Source: JBCCSZ01 sp039199225 (GTDB taxonomy: Bacteria > Bacteroidota > Bacteroidia > Chitinophagales > Saprospiraceae). From it: a stretch of DNA of 14,910 bases. Under the pieces are notes generated by a model. That model had not been told where the DNA came from, ran no database searches, and saw only the letters and a list, made by a program, of their open reading frames with translations. The position numbers and the translations under genes are program-made. The stretch is from positions 1 through 14,910 of the forward strand of contig JBCCSZ010000200.1 of the NCBI GenBank assembly GCA_039199225.1, read 5' to 3'. The stretch's first letter is position 1; every line of letters begins with the position of its first letter. This document shows positions 1-7,329 of this stretch, in pieces.

Positions 1-29
1 CGAAAGAGATATTTTATTGGGACAATGAT

Positions 30-521
30 CTACCTTAAGAAATAAAATATCAATAAAATGATGGCAGCTCCTAAGAGCAAGGTAGTGATAAGGGGTATGT
101 AGGAATCTACAGATTCTACTTTTTTAATTTCTCTTATGCCAGACAATGAATCCCGCATATCCTTTTCATTGAGTAGTCTGTACTTAAATATTCTATGTCT
201 TTTTGTGCCTGTATTTATCACAAAATAATGTCGATCTTCTATGATGGATGTAACCTGATCAAATGAATAACGCTTTGTCAAAATCTGCTCTATTTCCAGC
301 TGATTCGCTTTAATGATTACATGTACTTTAAATGTCTCATCAATTAGAGGCATAATCAGGGGTATAAGAGTTAGTAGTGCATTTAAGCCATATAATTCGT
401 CTTTATCGAAAATCGATTTAGGATCAGATAAGGAAACTACCAGAAAAATGACCAGTATAGCGCTGGCAAAATAGAATATTACGCTTTGCTTGTATTTAGT
501 CTTCGTAGGTTTGATGGACAT
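30..521 (-). CDS. small membrane protein with PH-like cytosolic segment, function unknown
   Basis: 163 aa with an ATG start. I do not recognise the family by name. Three hydrophobic segments are visible, at residues about 12-31, 44-61 and 141-162. Between the second and third lies a soluble stretch (about 65-135) rich in alternating hydrophobic and charged residues, with several short predicted beta strands (VHVIIKA, LEIEQILTKRY, HYFVINT). This pattern of two N-terminal helices followed by a strand-rich domain resembles bacterial PH-like (YcxB-type) membrane proteins; that resemblance is inference from the pattern, not a motif match. The C-terminal third helix is less usual for that group. 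The gene lies 78 bp downstream of the 116-aa gene on the same strand, so the two could be cotranscribed. A membrane-protein call is fairly safe; any specific role is unknown. Confidence 0.7.
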   Translation of the reverse strand: MSIKPTKTKYKQSVIFYFASAILVIFLVVSLSDPKSIFDKDELYGLNALLTLIPLIMPLIDETFKVHVIIKANQLEIEQILTKRYSFDQVTSIIEDRHYFVINTGTKRHRIFKYRLLNEKDMRDSLSGIREIKKVESVDSYIPLITTLLLGAAIILLIFYFLR

Positions 522-599
522 GTACTTTAGTTTTTTAACTTTAGACAGAAGGATGAATACCTATTTTAATCCATGTTTCAATGGATCACATCCAATTTT

Positions 600-950
600 T
601 TATTCTATTTTCCAATTCTGCTGCTTCAGCTTTTCCAGGTAGCAATCTAACTCGATTTTCACAATCGAATTTAAATCATTCTTTGATTGTAGCGATTTCT
701 TTTGCTCATAACAAATTCTAACTTCTTTATGTAATGTAGAATGCCATACAGCATCATACTTTTTTATTTGAAGTTGAAGTCCGTCAGGATATTCCATATC
801 AAAGTTAATTTCATAGACCTCATTTTGACAGCTGAGCAACTTCTCACTCCTGTAGCCAATGGGACTATTCTCTTCGACTATCCTAAATTCATTTTCGTGA
901 AAAAAAGCTTGAAAGCTGGATTTAATATATTCTGTTAAGGACTCGTACAT
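600..950 (-). CDS. hypothetical protein, 116 aa
   Basis: 116 aa with an ATG start and no recognised domain. There is no signal peptide or membrane helix, so it is probably cytosolic. The N-terminus (about 1-20) looks like an amphipathic helix. The middle (about 45-75) contains alternating hydrophobic residues typical of beta strands (VYEINFDMEY, LQLQIKKY), and the C-terminal 35 residues look helical and rich in Lys, Glu and Gln. The size and alpha/beta make-up are those of many small immunity-like or adaptor proteins, but nothing in the sequence proves such a role. It lies upstream of the three-helix membrane protein in the same orientation with a 78-bp gap. A weak 6-bp hairpin (569-574 with 581-586) sits in that gap. 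Coding potential is plausible but rests only on the open frame and its protein-like composition. Confidence 0.55.
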   Translation of the reverse strand: MYESLTEYIKSSFQAFFHENEFRIVEENSPIGYRSEKLLSCQNEVYEINFDMEYPDGLQLQIKKYDAVWHSTLHKEVRICYEQKKSLQSKNDLNSIVKIELDCYLEKLKQQNWKIE

Positions 951-1547
951 TCTTTGATTTTAGTCATAGCTGGTTTTGGAGAAAAATTATGTCATCGTCT
1001 TTCGCATAAAATCAACATTTTTGTCTTAGTAATTTGAGTAACTTATTTCATTCATTTTGCTTGTGATCATTTAGGTATTTGTCCCTATTTATTAATTAGC
1101 CATCTTTTCTATTCTTACCCATCGCATGCGATAAATAAGCTATTTTCAATCATTCCTTTTTGCAACTCACAAACGTAAGCACAATGAAAATATACCAACA
1201 AAATAGCCATTCAATATATTTAATCCATCTACGGCATGAAATAATCGACAGATGATTCCTTCAATAGGTTTGAAAGACCTTTAATGATAACATAAAAGTG
1301 CCGATTGAAGGCAAAGGAAATGTGTTAGCACAAGTAGCGAATCATGCCATTGGACTGTAGGATGTAACTTGCGCAGGAGGCGCAGCGATTTATTTTTAGT
1401 GTAAAGAATCTTTTAAGACTTCGTCGCCAAAGTCTGTCTAACGGGAGTCGTTTAGTCTAATTAGCCTAAGTGGAGGCTATGAATAAAGTGGTGGTTCAAA
1501 GAAGGGTTCAACTCTAGTAAAATAAAGGTGTTTTAATTCGGTCTTTT
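951..1547. other. 597-bp AT-rich intergenic stretch, no supported gene
   Basis: I see no intact gene, RNA gene or mobile-element end here. On the plus strand one frame from about 1283 to 1521 reads as protein-like segments (for example a run ending GNVLAQVANHAIGL, then DVTCAGGAAIYF) but is broken by several TAG/TAA stops. It could be a decayed coding sequence or chance. The perfect 12-bp palindrome at 1121-1132 (ATCGCATGCGAT) is about what chance would give in a window of this size. The stretch lies downstream of the ECF sigma factor and upstream of the 116-aa gene, so the promoter of the latter should be near its right-hand 5' flank. Confidence 0.5.
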
Positions 1548-2084
1548 TTAATTTCCTTTAAGCGGAACATCGTAAAAGCTGTTATAGATTTCCTTGATAC
1601 GCCGTCTGGCAATGAAAATCCGACTCTTGACGGTTCCTAGCGGAAGTTTCAGAGACTCTGCAATCTCTTCGTAAGCATAGCCTTGGTAGAACAGTAAAAA
1701 GGGTTCGCTGAAGCGCTTGTCAATACCATCGATGATTGCGGAGAGCTCTCCGAGCGCGATGTTTGACTCACCTAAGTTTGTACTATTGGGCTTTTCTGTA
1801 AAGTAAGCGTTGATGCGTTCATTGACATAGGTCAAAAAGCGGCGATTTCTGCGGTAACCATTGATGAAGGAGTTGCGCATAATCGTTTTCATCCAAGCCA
1901 TAAAATTGGTGCCTTGCTTGAACTTCTCGCTATTTTTGAGTGCTAGGTAAATGGTTTCCTGATAAAGGTCTTCTGCATCAAAACTATCTTTGGTAAGGCT
2001 GACAGCAAAGGCATACAACTGGTCAGCCGATTTTTTGGGCAAATTGCCGATAAGCTCTTTGGGGAGTTTTAATGACCTCTTCAT
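1548..2084 (-). CDS. RNA polymerase ECF-type sigma factor
   Basis: 178 aa, the usual length for an extracytoplasmic-function sigma factor. Region 2 covers about residues 20-86 and includes the core-binding/-10 recognition helix pattern DAEDLYQETIYLALKN followed by the conserved FMAWMKTIMRNSFINGYRR segment. A linker (about 95-112) precedes region 4 (about 113-168), whose helix-turn-helix is plain at IAESLKLPLGTVKSRIFIARRRI. ECF factors redirect RNA polymerase to dedicated promoters and are usually held by an anti-sigma factor. Here no anti-sigma gene, TonB receptor or FecR-like gene is adjacent: 597 bp of apparently non-coding DNA follows and about 640 bp precedes. It is therefore an orphan in this window, controlled transcriptionally or by a partner elsewhere. 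The family call is very secure; subgroup and regulon cannot be read from the sequence. Confidence 0.95.
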   Translation of the reverse strand: MKRSLKLPKELIGNLPKKSADQLYAFAVSLTKDSFDAEDLYQETIYLALKNSEKFKQGTNFMAWMKTIMRNSFINGYRRNRRFLTYVNERINAYFTEKPNSTNLGESNIALGELSAIIDGIDKRFSEPFLLFYQGYAYEEIAESLKLPLGTVKSRIFIARRRIKEIYNSFYDVPLKGN

Positions 2085-2160
2085 TTCTTAAAGTTTAGAG
2101 GGTTAACGGAAATCGAGATTTTGCAATAATTGGATGTACATCATACTAAGCTATTTGTGT

Positions 2161-2190
2161 TTAAAAATGAGGAAGCTAACTAGGGCTTCC
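2161..2190 (-). terminator. possible weak intrinsic terminator, minus strand
   Basis: GGAAGC at 2171-2176 pairs with GCTTCC at 2185-2190 across an 8-nt loop. Read on the minus strand, the stem is followed by TCATTTTTAA. The stop codon of the doubtful 65-codon frame (2180-2182) lies in the loop. The stem is short, so it would be a weak terminator at best. It would end transcription entering from the right before the ECF sigma gene. Confidence 0.4.
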
Positions 2191-2668
2191 CATTCAGGTC
2201 TTTGTTAAAAATTCTTACATAAACCTTAACGGTAAATAAAGACTTGAAAGTAGCTTGGGTACTCCAATTCTGTGCTTTTTTTAGACGAGCGTACCCCTTT
2301 TGTCGATAAGCAATAAAGTCAATATCCCGGGCATGAGATATATTCGTTCTTGCGTGAATGACGAAAGGTTTTCCCAACAGTACGACACTGCAGGAAACGC
2401 TTTTCTGCTCTTCAGGTTAAATTCTCGTAAACGAAAACAAAGATGACGGGTAAACGGAAGAATTGCGGTTTTATAGCCTACTCACAATCGTGGAATTGTA
2501 AGACTGTTCAACTGCCATTTTGTTTCTTGTTTGTTTGTCGAGCGAGCTAATCATTAAAATTACACATCAGAATAAATCATAATAGGTATAAGCTCGCCTA
2601 GCTCCTATCTGCATTGCAAATATAAAAAAAATGTTTTCAAATTCCAAGCATTTCAAACAAATAGTTTG

Positions 2669-2676
2669 TATATTTG
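2669..2676 (+). promoter_or_regulatory. Bacteroidota-type -7 element (TATATTTG)
   Basis: TATATTTG matches the TAnnTTTG -7 consensus of the Bacteroidota primary sigma factor. It lies 53 bp upstream of the ATG of the SnoaL-like gene, inside an AT-rich stretch. No convincing TTG-type -33 element is seen at the usual 17-23 bp spacing; the closest is a TTTC at 2651-2654. Transcription would start around 2682-2684 and give a leader of roughly 45 nt. Confidence 0.5.
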
Positions 2677-2729
2677 TGCTTTAGTACAACTTGTTTATTA
2701 TTTTCTCACATTCAAAAAACCTTATCCTT

Positions 2730-3095
2730 ATGTCTTACCTGGATAAAATCAAGGATCTCTACACTAAAATGGCCCAAGGCCAAGTCATGGAAGCTTTTGA
2801 CAAATACTACCACGACGATGTGGTCGTCAAAGAAGTAACAGGTGAAACGAGAAATGGCAAAGCAGCACAACGCGAGGCCCTGAAAAAATGGCAAAGCAGC
2901 ATCAAAGAGCTTCATGGTGGTGGACACGATTTCTTCACAGCCAACGAAGAGGAAAATACAACCAGCGTGCGCAGCTGGGTGGAAGCCACCTTCCAGGATG
3001 GCAATCGCTACAAAATGACCGAAGTCGCCCTTCAAAAATGGCAAGGTGACCAAATCATCGAAGAACATTTTTATTACAATGCCCCCGGCATGTAA
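2730..3095 (+). CDS. SnoaL-like / NTF2-fold (nuclear transport factor 2 family) protein
   Basis: 121 aa from the ATG at 2730. The frame is open further upstream to a TTG at 2691, but the preceding codons (FIIFSHSKNLIL) look like leader, the ATG is followed at once by a typical family start (SYLDKIKDLYTKMAQG), and the -7 element is placed for this start. The layout is that of a one-domain SnoaL-like cone fold: N-terminal helices (about 3-28, including AFDKYYHDDVVV), the TGETRNGKAAQREALKKW helix, then a curved sheet (DFFTANEEENTTSVRSWVEATFQDG, YKMTEVALQKWQGDQIIEEHFYY). Members include small isomerases, hydrolases and many uncharacterised stress-related proteins, so the substrate cannot be inferred. 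It is the only plus-strand gene in the window and converges on the lipoprotein gene, 19 bp away, with a shared hairpin between them. Confidence 0.85.
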   Translation: MSYLDKIKDLYTKMAQGQVMEAFDKYYHDDVVVKEVTGETRNGKAAQREALKKWQSSIKELHGGGHDFFTANEEENTTSVRSWVEATFQDGNRYKMTEVALQKWQGDQIIEEHFYYNAPGM

Positions 3096-3108
3096 GCCCC
3101 TTTCAAGG

Positions 3109-3144
3109 AGCAAGTCATTGCACCACCTCCTGCAATGACTTGCT
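3109..3144. terminator. strong hairpin between convergent genes, overlapping the lipoprotein stop codon
   Basis: Perfect 14-bp inverted repeat: 3109-3122 pairs with 3131-3144, with an 8-nt loop (CCACCTCC). The core arm is CAAGTCATTGCA. On the plus strand it is followed by TTTGCATTTG, a modest T-rich tail, and it starts 13 bp after the SnoaL-like stop codon, as expected for that gene's terminator. For the minus-strand lipoprotein gene the last codons and the TGA (3115-3117) are inside the stem, and the tail on that side (TTGAAAGGGG) is not T-rich. It therefore fits best as the plus-strand terminator, perhaps also stabilising the minus-strand transcript end. Confidence 0.75.
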
Positions 3145-3978
3145 TTGCATTTGCCCATCAAGGGGGACTGGTCTTCCAGTGTCCATTTCGTTCAATACAC
3201 AGTCTACGATTGGCTCCGCACGCAGCTGTTCCCCCAATGCAATGATCCTGGAAGCTCGGACGAAATCAGTCCGAATCATCGTACAAAATTCTCCTTGGTA
3301 TTCTACGACTTGTCCCTCAAAAATACTATTTCCTCTACGGCGATTCAGCCGATATTTGGTTCTCAATACTTCGAATTCCTCCATACTTGGACGCCTGGAA
3401 AAGTAGATAAACAAATAAGGAGACAGTATACCTTCCAGAATGTAATTTTCCAGCCAAGCATAGGTACCAACAATGATTCTATGCTTCCAAGAATCGATGG
3501 AATCGGCCGGAACGTGGTAAACTTTATTCCACATCGAAGCCGGTAAAGGTGGAGGTTCTTCTTGCCAGTATTGATTGTAAGTAGTCAAAGCAACACCATC
3601 AATCGTATCTCTAGGCGATGGGTCACTGGGATTTACCATTCTTGAAACATAGGCATCTGGATAGTACCAAATAGGCGTCTTTTTACCCCTTTCCAAACAA
3701 ACGTAGCCCATCTCAAGAGGCGCTCTTTGTTTTACTTTGGGCTTGACCTTCCTTACTTTAGCTTTATGTTGCTTTCCAGTCACTACCGCTGTTGTTGTCC
3801 ACTCATAGCCTTTCTCCCTAGGTGGCAAAGGCTTCTTCACAAGTGTTTCCTTTTGAGGCAATGGACTGGTCATATAGTTCCGATCAGTCCTACCAATTTC
3901 ACAGCTCTGCAGCATCAAGACGAAAAGCCCCACAACCACATAAGAGGCGAATCTGTGTGCATTCAACCACTCCATCAT
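3115..3978 (-). CDS. lipoprotein of unknown function
   Basis: 287 aa with the start chosen at 3978. The frame is open to an ATG at 4023, but at 3978 the start ATG overlaps the TGA of the upstream gene as ATGA, and this start gives a proper lipoprotein signal peptide: a hydrophobic helix (about 11-23) followed by the lipobox LQSC with the acylated Cys at residue 26. The mature part begins with a Pro/Lys-rich linker and a very basic stretch (about 69-85, KQHKAKVRKVKPKVKQR), then a Trp/Tyr-rich globular region of about 200 residues without a recognised domain. Cys26 is followed by EIGR, so retention in the outer or inner membrane cannot be decided here. It is cotranscribed and probably translationally coupled to the MORN/TonB-C-like protein, which suggests that the two act together at the cell envelope. 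The function is unknown. Confidence 0.8.
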   Translation of the reverse strand: MMEWLNAHRFASYVVVGLFVLMLQSCEIGRTDRNYMTSPLPQKETLVKKPLPPREKGYEWTTTAVVTGKQHKAKVRKVKPKVKQRAPLEMGYVCLERGKKTPIWYYPDAYVSRMVNPSDPSPRDTIDGVALTTYNQYWQEEPPPLPASMWNKVYHVPADSIDSWKHRIIVGTYAWLENYILEGILSPYLFIYFSRRPSMEEFEVLRTKYRLNRRRGNSIFEGQVVEYQGEFCTMIRTDFVRASRIIALGEQLRAEPIVDCVLNEMDTGRPVPLDGQMQSKSLQEVVQ

Positions 3979-4601
3979 TCCAGTGAAAAATTGATGCGAT
4001 AGATTTTCTCTTTCTCCATACATTCTTCAATGGGTAGCTGGTATTTGTGCCTCAAATCCACATAGCGCTGTACAGCATCCCTGACAGCTTCCTCGCAGCC
4101 GGTGCCAACGGAAGACAAACTCTTCATTTCTCGTATCGTACAATCCTCCTCAAAAAATACCTGTATCTCCACCAAGCCGCTGACATTCTCCTCCCTGGCT
4201 AGGGGCGGATATACGATTGTTACCTCAATGATGGGGTCCAACGCCTGGTCGTTATCGTGATCGTACCGCTCGATGGCGTAGCCATTTTCAACAAATTTCT
4301 GCCATATGCCGGTCTTTTCTCCATTGGTATAGTACTCAACTTTGGCGTAGTGGCCATTTAGCTTGTAGTAAATCCACCGACCGTCTTTGAGGTTGTTCTT
4401 GTATTGCCCTTGGATTTTCACCATCTGATTGGCATCCAAAAGCAAATACTCCCCATGGCGAATGGATTTCTTTTTCTTTAAAACATAGTATTGCTCCTTG
4501 ACCAAATTCGATTTTTTGAACTTGACCTTTTTCAATTTAACGGCCTGCCCTAAAAGGCAAAGAGGAGCTAGCGACAATAGGAGTAAAACAAAAGTTTTCA
4601 T
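3975..4601 (-). CDS. secreted MORN-like repeat protein with TonB C-terminal-like domain
   Basis: 208 aa. Residues 1-20 are a signal peptide (short basic start, run of Leu, LGQA end). Residues about 48-104 hold YwqK/MORN-like repeats: GQYKNNLKDGRWIYY (65-79) and EYYTNGEKTGIWQKF (89-103), both with the G-x-W turn typical of the family. Residues about 125-207 look like a TonB C-terminal domain: VTIVYPPLAREENVSGLVEIQVFFEEDCTI is the usual strand pair (YPxxAxxxxxxGxVxVxFxVxxDGxI), followed by the Cys169-EEAVRDAVQRY helix. In Bacteroidota this pairing of MORN-like repeats with a TonB-C domain is common in periplasmic proteins that are not true TonB energy transducers, since they lack an N-terminal transmembrane anchor and a Pro-rich spacer. 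It overlaps the downstream lipoprotein gene by 4 bp. The role is inferred as envelope-associated; the substrate or partner is unknown. Confidence 0.8.
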   Translation of the reverse strand: MKTFVLLLLSLAPLCLLGQAVKLKKVKFKKSNLVKEQYYVLKKKKSIRHGEYLLLDANQMVKIQGQYKNNLKDGRWIYYKLNGHYAKVEYYTNGEKTGIWQKFVENGYAIERYDHDNDQALDPIIEVTIVYPPLAREENVSGLVEIQVFFEEDCTIREMKSLSSVGTGCEEAVRDAVQRYVDLRHKYQLPIEECMEKEKIYRINFSLE

Positions 4602-4673
4602 AGCTGTGGAGCAATGGTTCTATATCCCTAGATGCCTAAGCATTTGATTTTGGCGCATGCACAACGTTCCGTC

Positions 4674-4715
4674 AAACAAAAAAGAAACCCAGGGAACAGA
4701 GATTCCCTGGGTTTC
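4674..4715 (-). terminator. intrinsic terminator of nrdA
   Basis: Perfect 13-bp stem, 4684-4696 with 4703-4715 (arm GAAACCCAGGGAA), with a 6-nt loop. On the minus strand it is followed directly by TTTTTTG then TTTG, a classical rho-independent terminator. It sits 38 bp beyond the nrdA stop codon and separates nrdA from the MORN/TonB-C gene, so the latter needs its own promoter in 4602-4673. Confidence 0.92.
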
Positions 4716-4752
4716 CAATCCAATCAAACGCCGAAACGTCTGAACTTATATC

Positions 4753-7185
4753 TTAGGCGCCGCACATCAAGCAATCCGGATCGTCCAGGCTGCAAGCCTG
4801 CGGCATATCATCGGCTGAAATGGGCTGTACCTTCTCTACCGTAGCAGCAGAGCGATTGTCTCCCGTCACCGCCGGAACAGTTGCCGTGATGACCTTCGTG
4901 CTCTTCGTCTTGACCCGCTGGTGCTTTTCATCCAAAGTAAACTTAATTGGATCGACAGCAGCCTTGCTACGTAGGTAATACATACCAGTCTTCAGACCCT
5001 TCTGCCACGCATAAAAGTGCATGGAAGACAACTTACCGAAGTTTGGATTCTCGACAAAGAGGTTCAAACTCTGGCTTTGGCAAATAAATGCCCCCCGATC
5101 GGCAGACATATCGATGATGACCTTCTGACTGAGCTCGTAAGCAGTCTTGTACAAATCCTTCAACTCCTGTGGTACTTCCGGAATGTTCTGGACAGAACCA
5201 TTGGCCGCCATCAAACGCTGCTTCATCTCCTCATTCCACAAGTTGAGGCTGATCAAATCATGCAGCAAGTGCTTGTTGACGACGATGTACTCGCCAGACA
5301 GTGTTCTTCTCGTATAAATATTGGAAGTATAAGGCTCAAAGCACTCATTGTTCCCCAAAATCTGAGAAGTAGAAGCCGTCGGCATCGGAGCGAGTAGCAA
5401 AGAGTTGCGCACACCGTGTTCCTTGATCTTAGCACGCAAGCCATCCCAGTCCCAGCGGTCCGTCGGACTTACGCCCCACATGTCAAATTGAAGCTCTCCT
5501 TTGCTGACTGGCGAGCCTTCATAGGTACTGTAAGTACCGTCTATGCTGGCAATCTCGCAAGACTCAGTAAGCGCTGCAAAATAGATCGTTTCAAAAATTT
5601 CGCGATTGAGCTTGCGCGCCTCCGGGCTATCGAATGGGAAGCGCATCTTGATAAATGCATCTGCCAACCCTTGAACACCAATACCGATGGGGCGATGGCG
5701 CATATTGGAATTGCGAGCTTCTTCGATTGGATAGTAGTTGATGTCAATGACCTTGTTGAGGTTGCGGGTAACAACACGGGCAACTTCGTACAAATATTGG
5801 AAATCGAATTCGCCATTCTCTGCAAATTTGGTCAAGGAGATCGAAGCCAGGTTGCAAACGGCCACCTCGTCCGGAGAAGTATATTCAACGATCTCTGTAC
5901 ATAGGTTACTGGAACGGATGGTTCCCAGGTTCTTCTGGTTGGACTTTTTGTTACAAGCATCCTTGTACAAGATGTAAGGCGTACCCGTCTCGATCTGAGA
6001 TTCCAATACCTTAAACCAAAGCTCTTGCGCTTTTACGACCTTTCGAGCGCGGCCTTCCTGCTCGTATTTGTGGTACAAAGCCTCGAATTCTCCTCCATAA
6101 GTATCGAACAAACCAGGTGCTTCATTCGGACAGAACAACGACCAGTCTTCATCTTTCTTAACCCGCTCCATAAACAGGTCAGATACCCACATAGCGTAGA
6201 ACAAGTCCCTGGCTCTCAATTCCTCCTTTCCGTGGTTTTTCTTCAAATCTAAAAAATCAAACACATCGGCATGCCAAGGCTCTAGGTAGACAGCGAAAGC
6301 ACCCTTGCGCTTCCCACCTCCCTGATCGACATAGCGAGCCGTATCATTGTAGACCTTCAACATAGGGATGATTCCGTTGGAAGTTCCGCCAGTGCCCTTG
6401 ATGTAGCTGCCTTTTGCACGGATGTTGTGAATGCTCAACCCAATGCCACCGGCAGATTGTGAAATCTTAGCACAGCGAGTCAGAGTATCGAAGATTCCGG
6501 AAATACTGTCTTCTGTAGCGGACAGCAAGAAGCAAGAAGACAATTGTGGCTTGGGAGTCCCAGCGTTAAACAGCGTTGGTGTGGCATGGATGAACCACTT
6601 TTCCGACATCAAATTATAAGTCTGAATAGCAGAATCGATGTCCTCACCGTGAATGCCCAGGGCAGTACGCATCAGCGTGTGCTGAGGACGCTCAACCACC
6701 TTACCATCCATCCGCAGTAGATAAGAACGTTCCAACGTTTTGAAACCGAAATAATCAAAGCTGTAATCCCGGTCATAAATGATAGCAGAATCGATACGAT
6801 CCTTATACTTCTTAATAATTTCATGCGTCGTGTCACCGATCAAACCAGCCTTTTCGCCAGTTTTTGGATCGATGTATTTGTAGAGTGCCTCCATCGTTTT
6901 GGAGAAGGACTTATTGGTATTCTTGTGTAGGTTGGAAATAGCGATACGAGCTGCAAGAAGGGCATAATCAGGATGGACAGTGGCCATGGTAGCCGCAGTC
7001 TCAGCAGCCAAATTATCCAATTCCGTCGTTGTCACACCATCGTAAAGCCCCTGGATAACCTTTTTGGCAATCTCAATAGGGTCTACATAATGCTGGTTCA
7101 AGCCATAACACAGTTTCTTAACTCGGGCTGTAATTTTATCAAAGCTTACATCTTCGCGTTTACCGGTTCTTTTTACTACTTGCAT
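4753..7185 (-). CDS. nrdA: ribonucleoside-diphosphate reductase, class Ia, alpha subunit
   Basis: 810 aa. Large subunit of aerobic ribonucleotide reductase; it reduces ribonucleoside diphosphates to deoxyribonucleotides together with NrdB. Residues 1 to about 90 form the ATP-cone domain (VVKRTGKREDVSFDKI), so overall activity should respond to ATP/dATP. The active site is complete: Cys218 (QLSSCFLL) and Cys444 (VAVCNLASISL) as the redox pair, Cys429 as the thiyl-radical residue with Asn427 and Glu431 (SSNLCTEI), and the phosphate-binding PMPTASTSQILGNNECFEP (600-618). Tyr736-Tyr737 (GMYYLR) are the radical-transfer pair. The flexible tail ends in Cys805-x-x-Cys808, the thioredoxin/glutaredoxin-accessible shuttle. 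No intein or truncation is seen. It lies 144 bp downstream of nrdB on the same strand and is followed by a strong terminator. The 144-bp gap contains a motif shared with the nrdB leader, so it may have its own promoter or regulatory site. Confidence 0.98.
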   Translation of the reverse strand: MQVVKRTGKREDVSFDKITARVKKLCYGLNQHYVDPIEIAKKVIQGLYDGVTTTELDNLAAETAATMATVHPDYALLAARIAISNLHKNTNKSFSKTMEALYKYIDPKTGEKAGLIGDTTHEIIKKYKDRIDSAIIYDRDYSFDYFGFKTLERSYLLRMDGKVVERPQHTLMRTALGIHGEDIDSAIQTYNLMSEKWFIHATPTLFNAGTPKPQLSSCFLLSATEDSISGIFDTLTRCAKISQSAGGIGLSIHNIRAKGSYIKGTGGTSNGIIPMLKVYNDTARYVDQGGGKRKGAFAVYLEPWHADVFDFLDLKKNHGKEELRARDLFYAMWVSDLFMERVKKDEDWSLFCPNEAPGLFDTYGGEFEALYHKYEQEGRARKVVKAQELWFKVLESQIETGTPYILYKDACNKKSNQKNLGTIRSSNLCTEIVEYTSPDEVAVCNLASISLTKFAENGEFDFQYLYEVARVVTRNLNKVIDINYYPIEEARNSNMRHRPIGIGVQGLADAFIKMRFPFDSPEARKLNREIFETIYFAALTESCEIASIDGTYSTYEGSPVSKGELQFDMWGVSPTDRWDWDGLRAKIKEHGVRNSLLLAPMPTASTSQILGNNECFEPYTSNIYTRRTLSGEYIVVNKHLLHDLISLNLWNEEMKQRLMAANGSVQNIPEVPQELKDLYKTAYELSQKVIIDMSADRGAFICQSQSLNLFVENPNFGKLSSMHFYAWQKGLKTGMYYLRSKAAVDPIKFTLDEKHQRVKTKSTKVITATVPAVTGDNRSAATVEKVQPISADDMPQACSLDDPDCLMCGA

Positions 7186-7273
7186 AATATTGTGATAGTC
7201 TTTTTTTGTGATCTAATGAATGTTACTTAGTCTCTATTATCAGGTACACTTAGGAATCAAAAAGGGTCTAAAG

Positions 7274-7294
7274 TAGTGTTTCACAGTACGTTTG
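7274..7294. promoter_or_regulatory. copy 1 of a shared leader motif (nrdB-nrdA gap)
   Basis: TAGTGTTTCACAGTACGTTT begins at 7274, 89 bp upstream of the nrdA start. Nearly the same string, with two extra bases, is in the nrdB leader, and a shorter version lies upstream of the HELVH-protein gene. On the minus strand it reads ...GTGAAACACTA. The ACACTA end matches a half-site of the NrdR box but the other half is not conserved, so a NrdR assignment is weak. Confidence 0.4.
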
Positions 7295-7329
7295 AGGCCA
7301 TGCGAATAGCCATCGAAGGTGCAAGTAAT

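Larger units (their letters stand above)
2085..2729. other. intergenic region with one doubtful 65-codon frame
   Basis: About 640 bp between the ECF sigma gene and the divergently oriented SnoaL-like gene. A minus-strand frame at 2180-2377 (65 codons) is open but contains no ATG: its only possible start is TTG, and the frame extends openly back to a stop at 2417-2419. It has no recognisable domain, so I do not call it a gene. It may be the tail of a decayed gene, since a hairpin with a T-rich tail on the minus strand sits exactly at its stop codon. The right end (about 2630-2729) is very AT-rich and carries the likely promoter of the SnoaL-like gene. Confidence 0.45.

Noticed and set aside
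741..938. 65-codon plus-strand frame inside the 116-aa gene
   Set aside because: It is antisense overlap with a better minus-strand frame and has no recognisable features.
1121..1132. Perfect 12-bp palindrome ATCGCATGCGAT as an operator
   Set aside because: A palindrome of this length is expected a few times by chance in a window of this size, and nothing links it to a gene start.
2691..2729. Upstream TTG start for the SnoaL-like gene
   Set aside because: The added 13 residues do not fit the family start, and the -7 element at 2669-2676 would leave almost no leader.
2712..3161. 149-codon minus-strand frame opposite the SnoaL-like gene
   Set aside because: It is Cys/Phe-rich shadow translation and would run through the hairpin and into the lipoprotein gene; the plus-strand product is a clear family member.
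3979..4023. Longer lipoprotein start at 4023
   Set aside because: It would add 15 polar residues before the signal peptide; the ATGA-coupled start at 3978 gives a normal lipoprotein signal.
5017..5904. Plus-strand frames opposite nrdA (126 and 162 codons)
   Set aside because: They are shadows of the nrdA coding sequence, with no recognisable domain and no promoter or leader.
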